Shown here: one piece after another, positions 9,086 through 17,974 of the stretch | How the letters are laid out: the number at the start of each line of letters is the position of its first letter | Position numbering within the stretch: position 1 is the stretch's first letter | Source: Flavobacterium sp. N2820 | GTDB lineage: Bacteria > Bacteroidota > Bacteroidia > Flavobacteriales > Flavobacteriaceae | Length of the DNA: 64,000 nucleotides | Direction of reading: 5' to 3' | Assembly: GCF_025947285.1 (NCBI RefSeq) | Contig: NZ_CP110008.1 | Location: forward strand, 2,557,001-2,621,000 | Made by a program: the position numbers and the translations under genes | The notes under the pieces: generated by a model | The model's input: only the letters and a program-made list of their open reading frames with translations | Database searches by the model: none | What the model was told of the DNA's origin: nothing

Positions 9086-9093
9086 TACCTTTG
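9086..9093 (+). promoter_or_regulatory. -7 box TACCTTTG for the lipoprotein-mfd operon
   Basis: TACCTTTG lies 11 bp before the ATG at 9105. The predicted transcript would have a very short leader. No TTTG -33 box is obvious. Confidence 0.6.
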
Positions 9094-9104
9094 TTTTTTA
9101 AATT

Positions 9105-9734
9105 ATGAAAATGAAAGGTTTTATAGCAATTATATTGGTTCTAACATTAAGTTTAATCGCTTGTGAAAATGATTCGCATCAGCAATTGGAAGCCCAAAAA
9201 ATAGCCCAAAAAAACGAAGCTGTTTTTAAAAATATTTCCAAAATGTGGCAGTTTAATTTCCCAAATCCAAGACCCGAAGTCGCTGGTACTTTAAACCAAT
9301 GGAACGAATGGCGACAATTTGAAATTGAACTTTCACAAAAGCCAAAATCAACATTGTCTGCTTTTAAAATGAAAACTAAAAATGTGTCTTCTAAAGCAGA
9401 TACTTTAGTAATCACAGCTCCTTTTGAATATAAAAAACCTCAAATTTTAAGTCGATTGACTACATTGAATACCAAAATAAAATCATTGGAAACTTTCATG
9501 AATTTAGAAGTAATTCCTGAACAAAAAATTGCAAAATTGATTCCTGAAATTAATGAAGAAATTAGAGGGTTATACAATCAATGGGATGAAATTATTATAA
9601 AAAAAGCCATTCCAAAAGAAATTGGTGAAGAATTAATGTTACAAGCATTGGACACTACTAGAAATGCAAGACCTTCTCAAATGAAAGAAAAAATGGAAAT
9701 TTCAAATCATATTAAAAAAGTAGGTTTTGAGTAA
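9105..9734 (+). CDS. unassigned lipoprotein upstream of mfd
   Basis: A 209-residue lipoprotein: signal peptide with lipobox LIAC, C20, followed by ENDS. The mature protein is mostly helical with conserved-looking aromatic stretches (KMWQFNFPNPRP, NQWNEWRQFEIEL, and a GLYNQWDEIIIKK helix near 170). I do not recognise a characterised family. The stop codon overlaps the start of mfd by 8 bp, so the pair is translationally coupled even though one product is exported and the other acts on DNA. Confidence 0.8.
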   Translation: MKMKGFIAIILVLTLSLIACENDSHQQLEAQKIAQKNEAVFKNISKMWQFNFPNPRPEVAGTLNQWNEWRQFEIELSQKPKSTLSAFKMKTKNVSSKADTLVITAPFEYKKPQILSRLTTLNTKIKSLETFMNLEVIPEQKIAKLIPEINEEIRGLYNQWDEIIIKKAIPKEIGEELMLQALDTTRNARPSQMKEKMEISNHIKKVGFE

Positions 9735-12700
9735 GTCCGACATCATATCCATTTACGATAAGTCACCAAAAATCGCCGTTTTAGAAAGCACATTCGCATC
9801 TCGTAAAAAGTCTCAAATGACGGGTTTGGTAGGATCGTCGTTGTCTTTTGTAGTGCATTCGATGTTTAAAAAGTCAGAACTTCCTTTCCTGATTTTATTC
9901 GGTAATAAAGAAGAAGCGGCCTATTATTTAAATGATTTAGAGCAATTAATTAATGCCGAAGACGTACTTTTTTACCCAAGTTCGTACCGAAGACCGTATC
10001 AAATTGAAGAAACCGATAACGCCAATGTTCTCTTACGAGCTGAGGTGCTAAACCGAATCAATTCACGAAAAAAACCAGCAATAATTGTTTCATATGCCGA
10101 AGCCATTTTTGAAAAAGTGGTTACCCGAAAAGAATTAGAGAAAAATACGTTGAAACTATCTGTGGAAGACAAATTGTCCATTGATTTTATCAACGAAACA
10201 CTTTTTGAATATAATTTCAAACGCGTAGATTTTGTTACCGAACCAGGCGAATTTTCAGTTCGTGGTGGAATTATCGATGTGTTTTCATTTTCCAATGATA
10301 ATCCGTACCGAATTGAATTTTTCGGTAACGAAATCGACAGCATCCGAAGTTTTGATGTCGAAACACAATTATCGATTGAAAAACTGAAAAAGATTTCAAT
10401 CATTCCAAATGTTGAAAATAAATTACTGCAAGAAAACCGTGAAAGTTTCTTAGATTATATCAACGAAAAAACGGTTTTAATGATTCAAAACACCGAATTA
10501 TTAGGACAACAATTGGATAAATTATTCGACAAAGCCAATGAAGCTTTCGAAAAATTATCTAAGGACATTCAACATGCACCGCCAGAAGAATTATTCTTAA
10601 ATCAAAAGCAGTTTTTAAAACGTGCACTAGATTTTTCAGTAATTGAATTGCAGGCTAATGCTGTTTTTAAAACTGATAAAAAAGTCGAATTTCATATACA
10701 ACCGCAACCTTCGTTCAATAAACAATTCGATTTGTTGTTGAACAATTTGAGCGAGAATCATTTCAACGGTTACAAAAATTATTTGTGTTGTTCTAATGAA
10801 AATCAGGCGAGTCGTTTTCATGATATTTTTGAAGATATTGATGAAGCCAATCACGAAAGTATTCGCAAGCAATATAAAACCATGGTGTTACCTTTGTTTG
10901 AAGGTTTTATCGATGAAGAAAATCAAATTGCATGTTATACCGACCATCAAATTTTTGAGCGTTATCATAAGTTTTCCATCAAAAATGGTTATTCAAAAAA
11001 GCAAACCATTACGTTAAAAGAATTAACTTCTTTGTCGGTGGGTGATTATGTAACGCACATTGATCATGGTATTGGAAAATTTGGTGGTTTACAGAAAATT
11101 CAGGTCGAAGGCAAAACGCAAGAAGCCATAAAATTGGTTTATGCCGATAACGATATTGTGTATGTGAGCATTCATTCGCTACATAAAATCTCAAAATACA
11201 ACGGGAAAGATGGTGCTCCTCCTAAGATTTACAAATTAGGAAGTAATGCTTGGAAAACCTTAAAACAAAAAACAAAAGCACGTGTAAAACACATTGCGTT
11301 CAACCTAATTCAGTTGTATGCGAAGCGAAGATTAGACAAAGGTTTTCAGTTTTCACCCGATAGTTATTTGCAAAAAGAATTAGAAAGTTCATTCATTTAC
11401 GAAGATACGCCTGACCAAATTACCGCCACTTTAGACGTTAAAACCGACATGGAAAGCGAGCGTCCGATGGACCGATTAGTCTGTGGTGACGTTGGTTTCG
11501 GAAAGACAGAAGTGGCTATTCGTGCGGCTTTTAAAGCGGTGGACAACGGAAAACAAGTCGCGGTTTTAGTGCCAACCACGATTTTAGCGTATCAACATTT
11601 TAGAACGTTTTCGGAACGTTTGAAAGATATGCCGGTTACCGTAAGTTATGTGAACCGATTTAGAACAGCGAAACAAAAATCGGAAACGCTTCAAAAATTG
11701 CAAGAAGGAAAAGTCGATATTTTGATTGGTACACATCAATTGGTGAATAAAAATGTAGTGTTTAAAGATTTAGGTTTGTTGATTATCGACGAAGAACAGA
11801 AATTCGGAGTCAACGTAAAAGATAAATTGAAAACCATAGCTACGAATGTCGATACGTTGACTTTAACTGCCACTCCGATTCCGAGAACGTTGCAGTTTTC
11901 GTTGATGGCGGCGCGCGATTTATCGGTAATTACAACACCTCCGCCAAATCGTTATCCAATTGAAACGCATGTGATTCGTTTTAACGAAGAAGCCATTCGT
12001 GATGCCATTTCGTATGAAATTCAGCGTGGTGGTCAAGTGTTTTTCATCAATAACCGAATTGAAAACATCAAGGAAGTTGCCGGAATGATTCAACGTTTGG
12101 TGCCAGGAGCAAAAGTGGGTATCGGTCACGGTCAAATGGATGGAAAAAAACTAGAAGAATTGATGTTGGCTTTCATGGAAGGCGAATTTGACGTTTTGGT
12201 AGCCACCACCATTATCGAAAGCGGTTTAGATGTGCCGAATGCGAATACTATTTTTATCAATAATGCGAATAATTTTGGATTGTCTGATTTGCACCAAATG
12301 CGTGGGCGTGTGGGAAGAAGTAATAAAAAAGCGTTTTGTTATTTCATTACGCCGCCGTATTCGATGATGACAGGTGAAGCGCAAAAGCGTATTACGGCTT
12401 TGGAGCAATTTAGCGAATTAGGAAGCGGTTTCAATATTGCGATGAAAGATTTGGAAATTCGTGGTGCGGGAGATTTATTAGGTGGTGAACAAAGTGGTTT
12501 TATCAATGAAATTGGCTTTGATACCTACCAAAAAATCATGAACGAAGCTATTGACGAACTGAAAGAAAACGAATTCAAAGACTTGTATCAGGAAGAAAAC
12601 GACATTGAAACCAAAGAATTTGTCAAAGACATTCAAATTGATACTGATTTTGAATTGCTGTTCCCAGATGAGTACATCAACAACATTACCGAACGTTTGA

Positions 12701-13080
12701 ATTTATACAACGAGTTGAGCCAAATTAAAGACGAAGCTGACTTACAACAATACGAACAAAAACTAATTGACCGCTTTGGAGCGTTGCCAAAACCAGCCAT
12801 TGCGTTATTAAATAGCGTGCGTATCAAATGGAAAGCAACCGCAATGGGAATTGAACGTTTGATGATGAAACAAGGCAAAATGATAGGGTATTTTATTGGC
12901 GATCAACAAAGTAATTTCTACCAAAGTAATCGTTTTATCAAAGTAGTACAATTTGCCCAACGCAACGGAAACGTGTGTAAAATGAAAGAGAAAGAAACCA
13001 AAAACGGCTTACGTTTATTACTGACTTTTGACAATGTGAAATCAGTGAATAAGGCTTTGGAGTTGTTGGAGGGGATTTAG
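9727..13080 (+). CDS. mfd: transcription-repair coupling factor
   Basis: DNA translocase that removes stalled RNA polymerase and recruits UvrA. The 1117-residue protein shows, in order, the UvrB-like N-terminal domains, the CarD-like RNA-polymerase-interacting domain (about 430-510, GDYVTHIDHGIGKF), the SF2 motor with Walker A GDVGFGKTEV (about 586-596), the D688EEQ box, TLTATPIPRT, and QMRGRVGRS, then the C-terminal TRCF regulatory domain. I accept the TTG start at 9727 because it overlaps the preceding stop and gives the usual flavobacterial N-terminus (MSKSDIISIYD); the first in-frame ATG (9817) would remove about 30 residues. Confidence 0.96.
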   Translation: MSKSDIISIYDKSPKIAVLESTFASRKKSQMTGLVGSSLSFVVHSMFKKSELPFLILFGNKEEAAYYLNDLEQLINAEDVLFYPSSYRRPYQIEETDNANVLLRAEVLNRINSRKKPAIIVSYAEAIFEKVVTRKELEKNTLKLSVEDKLSIDFINETLFEYNFKRVDFVTEPGEFSVRGGIIDVFSFSNDNPYRIEFFGNEIDSIRSFDVETQLSIEKLKKISIIPNVENKLLQENRESFLDYINEKTVLMIQNTELLGQQLDKLFDKANEAFEKLSKDIQHAPPEELFLNQKQFLKRALDFSVIELQANAVFKTDKKVEFHIQPQPSFNKQFDLLLNNLSENHFNGYKNYLCCSNENQASRFHDIFEDIDEANHESIRKQYKTMVLPLFEGFIDEENQIACYTDHQIFERYHKFSIKNGYSKKQTITLKELTSLSVGDYVTHIDHGIGKFGGLQKIQVEGKTQEAIKLVYADNDIVYVSIHSLHKISKYNGKDGAPPKIYKLGSNAWKTLKQKTKARVKHIAFNLIQLYAKRRLDKGFQFSPDSYLQKELESSFIYEDTPDQITATLDVKTDMESERPMDRLVCGDVGFGKTEVAIRAAFKAVDNGKQVAVLVPTTILAYQHFRTFSERLKDMPVTVSYVNRFRTAKQKSETLQKLQEGKVDILIGTHQLVNKNVVFKDLGLLIIDEEQKFGVNVKDKLKTIATNVDTLTLTATPIPRTLQFSLMAARDLSVITTPPPNRYPIETHVIRFNEEAIRDAISYEIQRGGQVFFINNRIENIKEVAGMIQRLVPGAKVGIGHGQMDGKKLEELMLAFMEGEFDVLVATTIIESGLDVPNANTIFINNANNFGLSDLHQMRGRVGRSNKKAFCYFITPPYSMMTGEAQKRITALEQFSELGSGFNIAMKDLEIRGAGDLLGGEQSGFINEIGFDTYQKIMNEAIDELKENEFKDLYQEENDIETKEFVKDIQIDTDFELLFPDEYINNITERLNLYNELSQIKDEADLQQYEQKLIDRFGALPKPAIALLNSVRIKWKATAMGIERLMMKQGKMIGYFIGDQQSNFYQSNRFIKVVQFAQRNGNVCKMKEKETKNGLRLLLTFDNVKSVNKALELLEGI

Positions 13081-13087
13081 TGGTTGT

Positions 13088-13114
13088 GTCATTCTGAACT
13101 TGTTTCAGAATCTA
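13088..13114. repeat. short palindromic intergenic element (ATTCTGAA hairpin)
   Basis: Perfect 8-bp dyad ATTCTGAA / TTCAGAAT with a 5-nt loop, preceded by GTC. It follows mfd directly. A related but imperfect element follows leuS at 63280. It may act as a weak terminator or be a REP-like repeat. Confidence 0.5.
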
Positions 13115-13262
13115 AAGAAATGTTTAAATGATTTATTTAGTTTGATTGATGGAGATTGTGGGTATTGAATGAAATCCCGTGCTATCGAAAAAAATAAGTT
13201 GGCAATTTTTAAGTTTGTAAATTCAAAAGTTACATTTGATAGTTGAATCAAGCTTTATTTTC

Positions 13263-13270
13263 TATATTTG
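13263..13270 (+). promoter_or_regulatory. -7 box TATATTTG for the small secreted gene
   Basis: TATATTTG with a TTG 17 bp upstream, 21 bp before the ATG at 13292. It supports that ATG over the TTG at 13268, which would fall inside the promoter. Confidence 0.6.
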
Positions 13271-13291
13271 TTACAATTAAAATTTAGAAAA

Positions 13292-13771
13292 ATGAAAAGA
13301 TTCTTAATATTTACTTTGTTATTTTCTTTACAATTATTTTCTCAAGATTGTAAAATTAAAGTAGAAAAAGATGCTTTTAATATGACAATTAAAAGTAAAA
13401 TAATTCAAAATAATTTATCAGCGGGCTTGTCATGCGACTTTTATAAACTTGAAAAAAGTGATGAAAAAACCTATTATTTAAGTTTTTTTCTAAATAATAT
13501 AACTTCACAATGTTTAACTGAAAAATCAAAAGTTTATTTCTTATTAGAAAAGGATGAGGTTCAAGAATTTCCTTATCGTGGAAAAATTGATTGTGGGGGA
13601 ACGTCAATTATAATTAGATTAGACGAAGAACAAATAAATCTGTTATTGAATAGTAAAATTAAACAAATAAGAATATTAATTGAGAGTAATAAAGATTTTA
13701 GTATTTCTGAAAAAAAAGATTTATTATTTAAAGAAAATTTAAAATGTCTTTTAAGCGACAATAAAAAATAA
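13292..13771 (+). CDS. small secreted protein of unknown function
   Basis: Start set at ATG 13292, giving 159 residues beginning MKRFLIFTLLFSLQLFSQD, a clear signal peptide cut after SQ. The mature protein has several Cys (DCKIKVE, LSCDFY, SQCLTE, IDCGGTS, KCLLSD), consistent with disulfides in the periplasm or outside the cell. Alternating strands suggest a beta-rich fold. No family recognised. The gene is monocistronic with its own promoter, and convergent with the next gene 18 bp away. Confidence 0.7.
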   Translation: MKRFLIFTLLFSLQLFSQDCKIKVEKDAFNMTIKSKIIQNNLSAGLSCDFYKLEKSDEKTYYLSFFLNNITSQCLTEKSKVYFLLEKDEVQEFPYRGKIDCGGTSIIIRLDEEQINLLLNSKIKQIRILIESNKDFSISEKKDLLFKENLKCLLSDNKK

Positions 13772-13789
13772 TCTGATTGCTCGTGATTT

Positions 13790-13996
13790 TTATTTGTGTC
13801 TTGAGCAATATGAATCACCTCTTTTTGAAACGCAATTTTTACATTGTTTTTTTGTGCTTTTAGCAATTGCTTTACATTGACCGTGTTTACAAGAAACAAC
13901 ATCTGTTCTTGTAGTTTTATTTTCAGATCTTTCAAGATTTAAGGTCGAAAAACTCAACAATCCTAAGAATAAACTGTATAAAAGAATTTTTTTCAT
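13790..13996 (-). CDS. small secreted Cys/His-rich protein (DUF5763-like)
   Basis: A 68-residue protein with a signal-like N-terminus (MKKILLYSLFLGLLSFSTL) and a compact C-terminal motif: C-x4-C-K-A-I-A-K-S-T-K-K-Q-C-K-N-C, then GDSYCSRH. The spacing of Cys and the final YCxxH resembles a small zinc-binding motif annotated as DUF5763 in Flavobacteriia; that name is from memory. Starts 43 bp after radA stops on the same strand, so it may be read from the same transcript. Function unknown. Confidence 0.65.
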   Translation of the reverse strand: MKKILLYSLFLGLLSFSTLNLERSENKTTRTDVVSCKHGQCKAIAKSTKKQCKNCVSKRGDSYCSRHK

Positions 13997-14038
13997 AATT
14001 TTCGAGGTTTTATTTTTTCGTTAGGGAGATATAAAAAC

Positions 14039-15400
14039 CTACCCAAACAACTCACTCACCACATCTTCAATCTTGGCCACTAAAACAATTTTAATTCCCG
14101 TATTTTTTAGAGAAATTTTATTGTGTTTGGAAACAAAAATGGTAGTAAAGCCTAATTTTTCGGCTTCTTGAATGCGTTGTTCAATACGGTTAACGGGTCT
14201 AATCTCGCCTGAAAGTCCTACTTCTCCTGCAAAGCAAAAACCTTCTGCAATGGCAATGTCTTCGTTTGAGGATAAAATAGCGGCAACAACGGCTAAATCT
14301 ATCGCGGTGTCTTCTACTGAAATTCCACCTGTTACGTTTAAGAACACGTCTTTTGTGCCTAATCTAAAACCTGCACGTTTTTCTAAAACGGCCAAAATCA
14401 TGTTTAAGCGTTTAGCGTTGTAACCTGTAGTGCTTCGTTGTGGTGTTCCATAAACGGCGGTGCTAACTAAAGCTTGAATTTCCAACATCAACGGGCGCAT
14501 GCCTTCTAAAGTTGTAGCAATGGCTGTACCAGAAAGTTGCTCGTCTTTATGAGAAATCAAAATTTCGGAAGGATTGTCCACTTCTCGTAAACCGGAACCT
14601 TGCATTTCGTAAATACCTAATTCGGCAGTTGAACCAAAACGGTTTTTTAACGAACGTAAAATTCTATAAACGTGATTTCTGTCGCCTTCAAATTGTAAAA
14701 CGGTATCGACCATGTGTTCCAAAATCTTTGGGCCAGCGATGGTGCCGTCTTTGGTAATGTGTCCAATTAATAAAACCGGCACATTCGATTCTTTGGCATA
14801 TTTAATCAACTCCGCCGTGCATTCTCTAATTTGAGAAATACTTCCCGCAGACGATTCAATATAATCGGTATGCAACGTTTGAATGGAATCGATAATGACA
14901 ATATCGGGTTCAATTTCTAAAATTTGTCGAAAGATATTTTGGGTTTTGGTTTCGGTTAAAATGTAGCAATTATCGCCCGTTGAGGTAATACGTTCGGCAC
15001 GCATTTTTATCTGTTTTTGGCTTTCTTCACCCGAAACATAAAGTGTTTTGTAAGGTAATTTCAAAGCAATTTGTAACAGCAATGTACTTTTTCCAATTCC
15101 TGGTTCGCCACCTAACAAAGTTAAGGAACCCGGAACCAATCCGCCACCTAAAACCCGATTCAACTCGTTATCTGTTGTGTTCAATCGGATTTCTTGTGCG
15201 GTATCTATTTCTCTAATCAGTAAAGGTTTAGTTGCGGCTTTTGAAGAGGCACTTGTGGTTTTCCAAGCTACTTTTTCTTCTTTTTGAACCAATTCTTCTA
15301 CAATGGTATTCCATTCTTTGCAAGCGTTACATTGTCCTTGCCATTTTGAATATTGGGTACCACAATTTTGGCAAAAGAAAGCCGTTTTTACTTTACTCAT
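14039..15400 (-). CDS. radA: DNA repair protein RadA/Sms
   Basis: Branch-migration ATPase in recombination. The 453-residue protein has the N-terminal zinc finger C10-x2-C13-x10-C24-x2-C27, the Walker A motif GGEPGIGKST (97-106), the RadA-specific KNRFGS motif near 255, and a C-terminal Lon-protease-like domain (LFLNVTGGISVEDTAIDLAVV and LSGEIRPVNRIEQRI). Full length for the family and cytoplasmic. The start is 6 bp after the stop of the esterase-like gene, so it is the last member of the leftward run that begins with panC. Confidence 0.97.
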   Translation of the reverse strand: MSKVKTAFFCQNCGTQYSKWQGQCNACKEWNTIVEELVQKEEKVAWKTTSASSKAATKPLLIREIDTAQEIRLNTTDNELNRVLGGGLVPGSLTLLGGEPGIGKSTLLLQIALKLPYKTLYVSGEESQKQIKMRAERITSTGDNCYILTETKTQNIFRQILEIEPDIVIIDSIQTLHTDYIESSAGSISQIRECTAELIKYAKESNVPVLLIGHITKDGTIAGPKILEHMVDTVLQFEGDRNHVYRILRSLKNRFGSTAELGIYEMQGSGLREVDNPSEILISHKDEQLSGTAIATTLEGMRPLMLEIQALVSTAVYGTPQRSTTGYNAKRLNMILAVLEKRAGFRLGTKDVFLNVTGGISVEDTAIDLAVVAAILSSNEDIAIAEGFCFAGEVGLSGEIRPVNRIEQRIQEAEKLGFTTIFVSKHNKISLKNTGIKIVLVAKIEDVVSELFG

Positions 15401-15406
15401 TTTGTT

Positions 15407-16606
15407 TTATTCTGTTTTTTCTGTTGGTTCTTCAGTCGGAGTTTCAGCTGGAGCTTCTTCTGTTGGTTTGTCTTCTTTTCCTTTCAGTGCTTCGGCCTTA
15501 CTGAGCATATAATCTTTAGTTAATTCTCTAATTTCTTCTTGTGTGTAAGCTTTTTGATATTCTTTTAATGCCTTTTTATAGTTACCCGTTTTTTCATAGT
15601 ACATTGCTTGATGATAAGTGCCTAAAATAGTTTTTGGGTAATGTTTTTCAGCATATTTTGATAATATCTGAAAATCATCATAGGCTTTATTTTTCATAAT
15701 AGCCGCTTCGATAGCTTTAAAATCTGATAGTCTTGGTTTTATTTGCAATCCAAGTTTTATATTTAAATCATCATATTTTTTAATTAAATAGTCTGCATAA
15801 CCCGCGTCTAATTTTAAAATTTTATCTTTAAATTCAACCATTGAAATTGGTTGATAACCATCAAAAATAAAATATAATGCATTTGGAATTGCTTTTGCAA
15901 CTAATGAATAATGAGAAGCGCCTTTGAAAGTGTCGTTAAAATATTTAAAATTTGGATTTGGAATTGCTTTAATATTTGCGTCCAAATCGGCTGCTTTTTC
16001 GTTGATTTCAGGCAAATCACTTTCTCCAGTTGCTTGATAGTAAAATACGGGTTTTGTGATTTTCGCTAAACGTTCAGCAACTCTAGTTTCCATTGCTGGA
16101 GCCATTTCTGGTGCTAATGAAATATAAGCATTAAAAACAGGATTGTCTTTGTATAAATAAAAATTTAAAAAACCTGCAGTGGTATCATGTCCGGCAACCA
16201 CTCTGAAAGGCAATGTTCTGTATTTAGATTCAACAAATGGATATAGTTCTTGCCCGATAAATTCAAAAAAATTTGCTCCTGGACCAGAAGGAAATCCAGC
16301 CTCATCGTATTCGCTGTCTAAAAAGCGTGTTTCGCCATTATTTTGATTAATAGCGATAATAATCATTTCAGGTAAATCATCCCAATAACTGCCATATTTT
16401 AAAATACCTTCAAAAGGGTCTAATAAATATTCGCCATCTAATAAAACTAATGTTGGATATTTTTTTTCGGGACTTGATTCATAAGAAGGTGGTGTAACAA
16501 CTGTAAAAGTTCTTGTTCCTATTTTTTTAGTTTGTATAGATTCAGGGGTTCGTTGCGCAAAAATGCTGGTTGTTGCTAACAAAATTAGCAAAAGAATTTT
16601 TTTCAT
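15407..16606 (-). CDS. secreted esterase-family alpha/beta-hydrolase with Asp at the nucleophile position
   Basis: A 399-residue protein with a signal peptide (cut after IFAQ), a putative-esterase (Fes/BesA/esterase D type) alpha/beta-hydrolase domain, a helical tail with TPR-like spacing (KHYPKTILGTYHQAMYYEKT) and an acidic PTEE-rich C-terminus. Where the family has the elbow GHSxGG, this protein reads AGHDTTAGF, so D141 replaces the nucleophilic Ser. The flanking strands are well conserved (TLVLLDGEY, MIIIAINQNNGETR, ISLAPEMAP). It may be inactive, or use Asp as haloalkane dehalogenases and epoxide hydrolases do; this cannot be decided from sequence. Confidence 0.75.
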   Translation of the reverse strand: MKKILLLILLATTSIFAQRTPESIQTKKIGTRTFTVVTPPSYESSPEKKYPTLVLLDGEYLLDPFEGILKYGSYWDDLPEMIIIAINQNNGETRFLDSEYDEAGFPSGPGANFFEFIGQELYPFVESKYRTLPFRVVAGHDTTAGFLNFYLYKDNPVFNAYISLAPEMAPAMETRVAERLAKITKPVFYYQATGESDLPEINEKAADLDANIKAIPNPNFKYFNDTFKGASHYSLVAKAIPNALYFIFDGYQPISMVEFKDKILKLDAGYADYLIKKYDDLNIKLGLQIKPRLSDFKAIEAAIMKNKAYDDFQILSKYAEKHYPKTILGTYHQAMYYEKTGNYKKALKEYQKAYTQEEIRELTKDYMLSKAEALKGKEDKPTEEAPAETPTEEPTEKTE

Positions 16607-16646
16607 GAGAAAATAGTTTGGTTAAATAGAGTAGCAATTTACTAAT

Positions 16647-17609
16647 TTATTTCTTATTTAAAATAGGTAAAAGTAAATAAGATAATAAACCAAGAAATAT
16701 AGTTAAAAGTGTTTGAGAAGTCCACACTAAGTATCCAAAAGCGGCACCTGTTTCTTTAGGAATTCCATATAAAAATAGCACGGTAGATATTGCTAAAGGA
16801 TAAGCCCCAAGTCCGCCATTAGAAAACCCAACAGCAAGAGTGCCAAAAATAAATCCCATCACAACTACATCAAAACTAATATTTGAGGTTTCTGGTAGTG
16901 CAAAAATAGTTACGTAAAACATCATTAAATACGAAAACCAAATAAAAAAAGAATGAAAAATATAATTCCATTTGTCTTTCATTTTTAAGATACTTTGCAT
17001 GCCTTCTATTAGCCCTGAAAGTTTTTGTTTTAGTTTTAAAATAATGTTCCATTCGGCATAAATCCATACTAAAACAAAAAGGATAACAAGTATAAGTCCT
17101 CCAATTGAAAGCCAAATTAGAGTTTCGAATTTTACACCTTTTTCAATTAAAAATTGATATATTTTGTCAAATTGCAAAACAAATCCGATTGCTAAAAAAA
17201 GTAAAAAAATAAGCATATCCACAATTCGCTCAGCTACTACAGTCCCAAACGCCTTGTCAAATGGTACATTTTCATATTTTTTCAATAAAGCGGCTCTGGA
17301 TATTTCTCCTGAACGGGGAATGGTTAAATTGACCAAATACGAAACACAAACGGTCATTAAATCGTTTCGAAATTTAGTTTGATAACCTAAATGTTGTAAA
17401 GCATATTTCCAACGATATGCTCTTGACCAATAACCAAATAAAGCGATAAAAAGAGATAAAAAAATATAAAAGTAATCGGCTTTTAGGAAACTAATTTTTG
17501 TTTTTTCAATTTGTTCGGTAGTCATAGTACTATATTGATAATACATGATTCCCAATCCAATAAGTAATGGAATAATTAAGCTTAAAAATTTACGGAATGG
17601 TGTTTTCAA
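16647..17609 (-). CDS. flippase-like integral membrane protein (LPG synthase TM family)
   Basis: A 320-residue protein with about eight membrane helices. The motifs RAYRWKYALQHLG, NLTIPRSGEISRAALLKKYE and VAERIVDMLIFLLFL are those of the lysylphosphatidylglycerol-synthase transmembrane (UPF0104) family. It lacks the soluble aminoacyl-transferase domain, so it is not a lysyl-PG synthase; such short members are thought to flip or move lipids, without a known substrate. It begins one base before the panD stop codon (17609 against 17611), so it is translated from the pan transcript. Confidence 0.82.
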   Translation of the reverse strand: MKTPFRKFLSLIIPLLIGLGIMYYQYSTMTTEQIEKTKISFLKADYFYIFLSLFIALFGYWSRAYRWKYALQHLGYQTKFRNDLMTVCVSYLVNLTIPRSGEISRAALLKKYENVPFDKAFGTVVAERIVDMLIFLLFLAIGFVLQFDKIYQFLIEKGVKFETLIWLSIGGLILVILFVLVWIYAEWNIILKLKQKLSGLIEGMQSILKMKDKWNYIFHSFFIWFSYLMMFYVTIFALPETSNISFDVVVMGFIFGTLAVGFSNGGLGAYPLAISTVLFLYGIPKETGAAFGYLVWTSQTLLTIFLGLLSYLLLPILNKK

Positions 17610-17610
17610 A

Positions 17611-17961
17611 CTACGTTAAGGAGTTGTCTTTTTCGTTAGGAAAAACTAATGTAGGTTTGAATTTTTTTGCCTCTTCAAAGTCCATAATCCCATACGAAAT
17701 AATAATTACGATATCACCTCTGTGTACTTTTCGAGCAGCGGGTCCGTTTAATGTAATTTCGCCAGTATTTCTTGGTCCTTTGATGGCATATGTTTCTAAT
17801 CGCTCACCATTATTGATGTTAACGATTTGTACTTTTTCGCCTTCGATAATGTTAGAAGCTTCCATTAACGCTTCGTCAATGGTGATGCTACCTATGTAAT
17901 TCAAATCGGCACCTGTAACAGTTACTCTATGAATTTTTGATTTTACTACTTGAATTTGCAT
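17611..17961 (-). CDS. panD: aspartate 1-decarboxylase
   Basis: Makes beta-alanine from L-aspartate for pantothenate. The 116-residue proenzyme has the self-cleavage site G24-S25 in YIGSITID, which generates the pyruvoyl cofactor. Lys9 in VVKSKIHR, Y58-like TYAI and the N-A/G-P-A-A-R motif ([13 protein letters not shown]) are present. Cytoplasmic tetramer in the family. It follows panC by 13 bp. A TANNTTTG-like box (17966-17973) ends 4 bp before the ATG, so an extra leaderless transcript is possible. Confidence 0.96.
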   Translation of the reverse strand: MQIQVVKSKIHRVTVTGADLNYIGSITIDEALMEASNIIEGEKVQIVNINNGERLETYAIKGPRNTGEITLNGPAARKVHRGDIVIIISYGIMDFEEAKKFKPTLVFPNEKDNSLT

Positions 17962-17974
17962 GATGCAAAGGTAA

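Noticed and set aside
9727..9816. Mfd starting at ATG 9817 instead of TTG 9727
   Set aside because: The extra 30 residues look like a normal flavobacterial Mfd N-terminus and the TTG overlaps the upstream stop, as in coupled genes.
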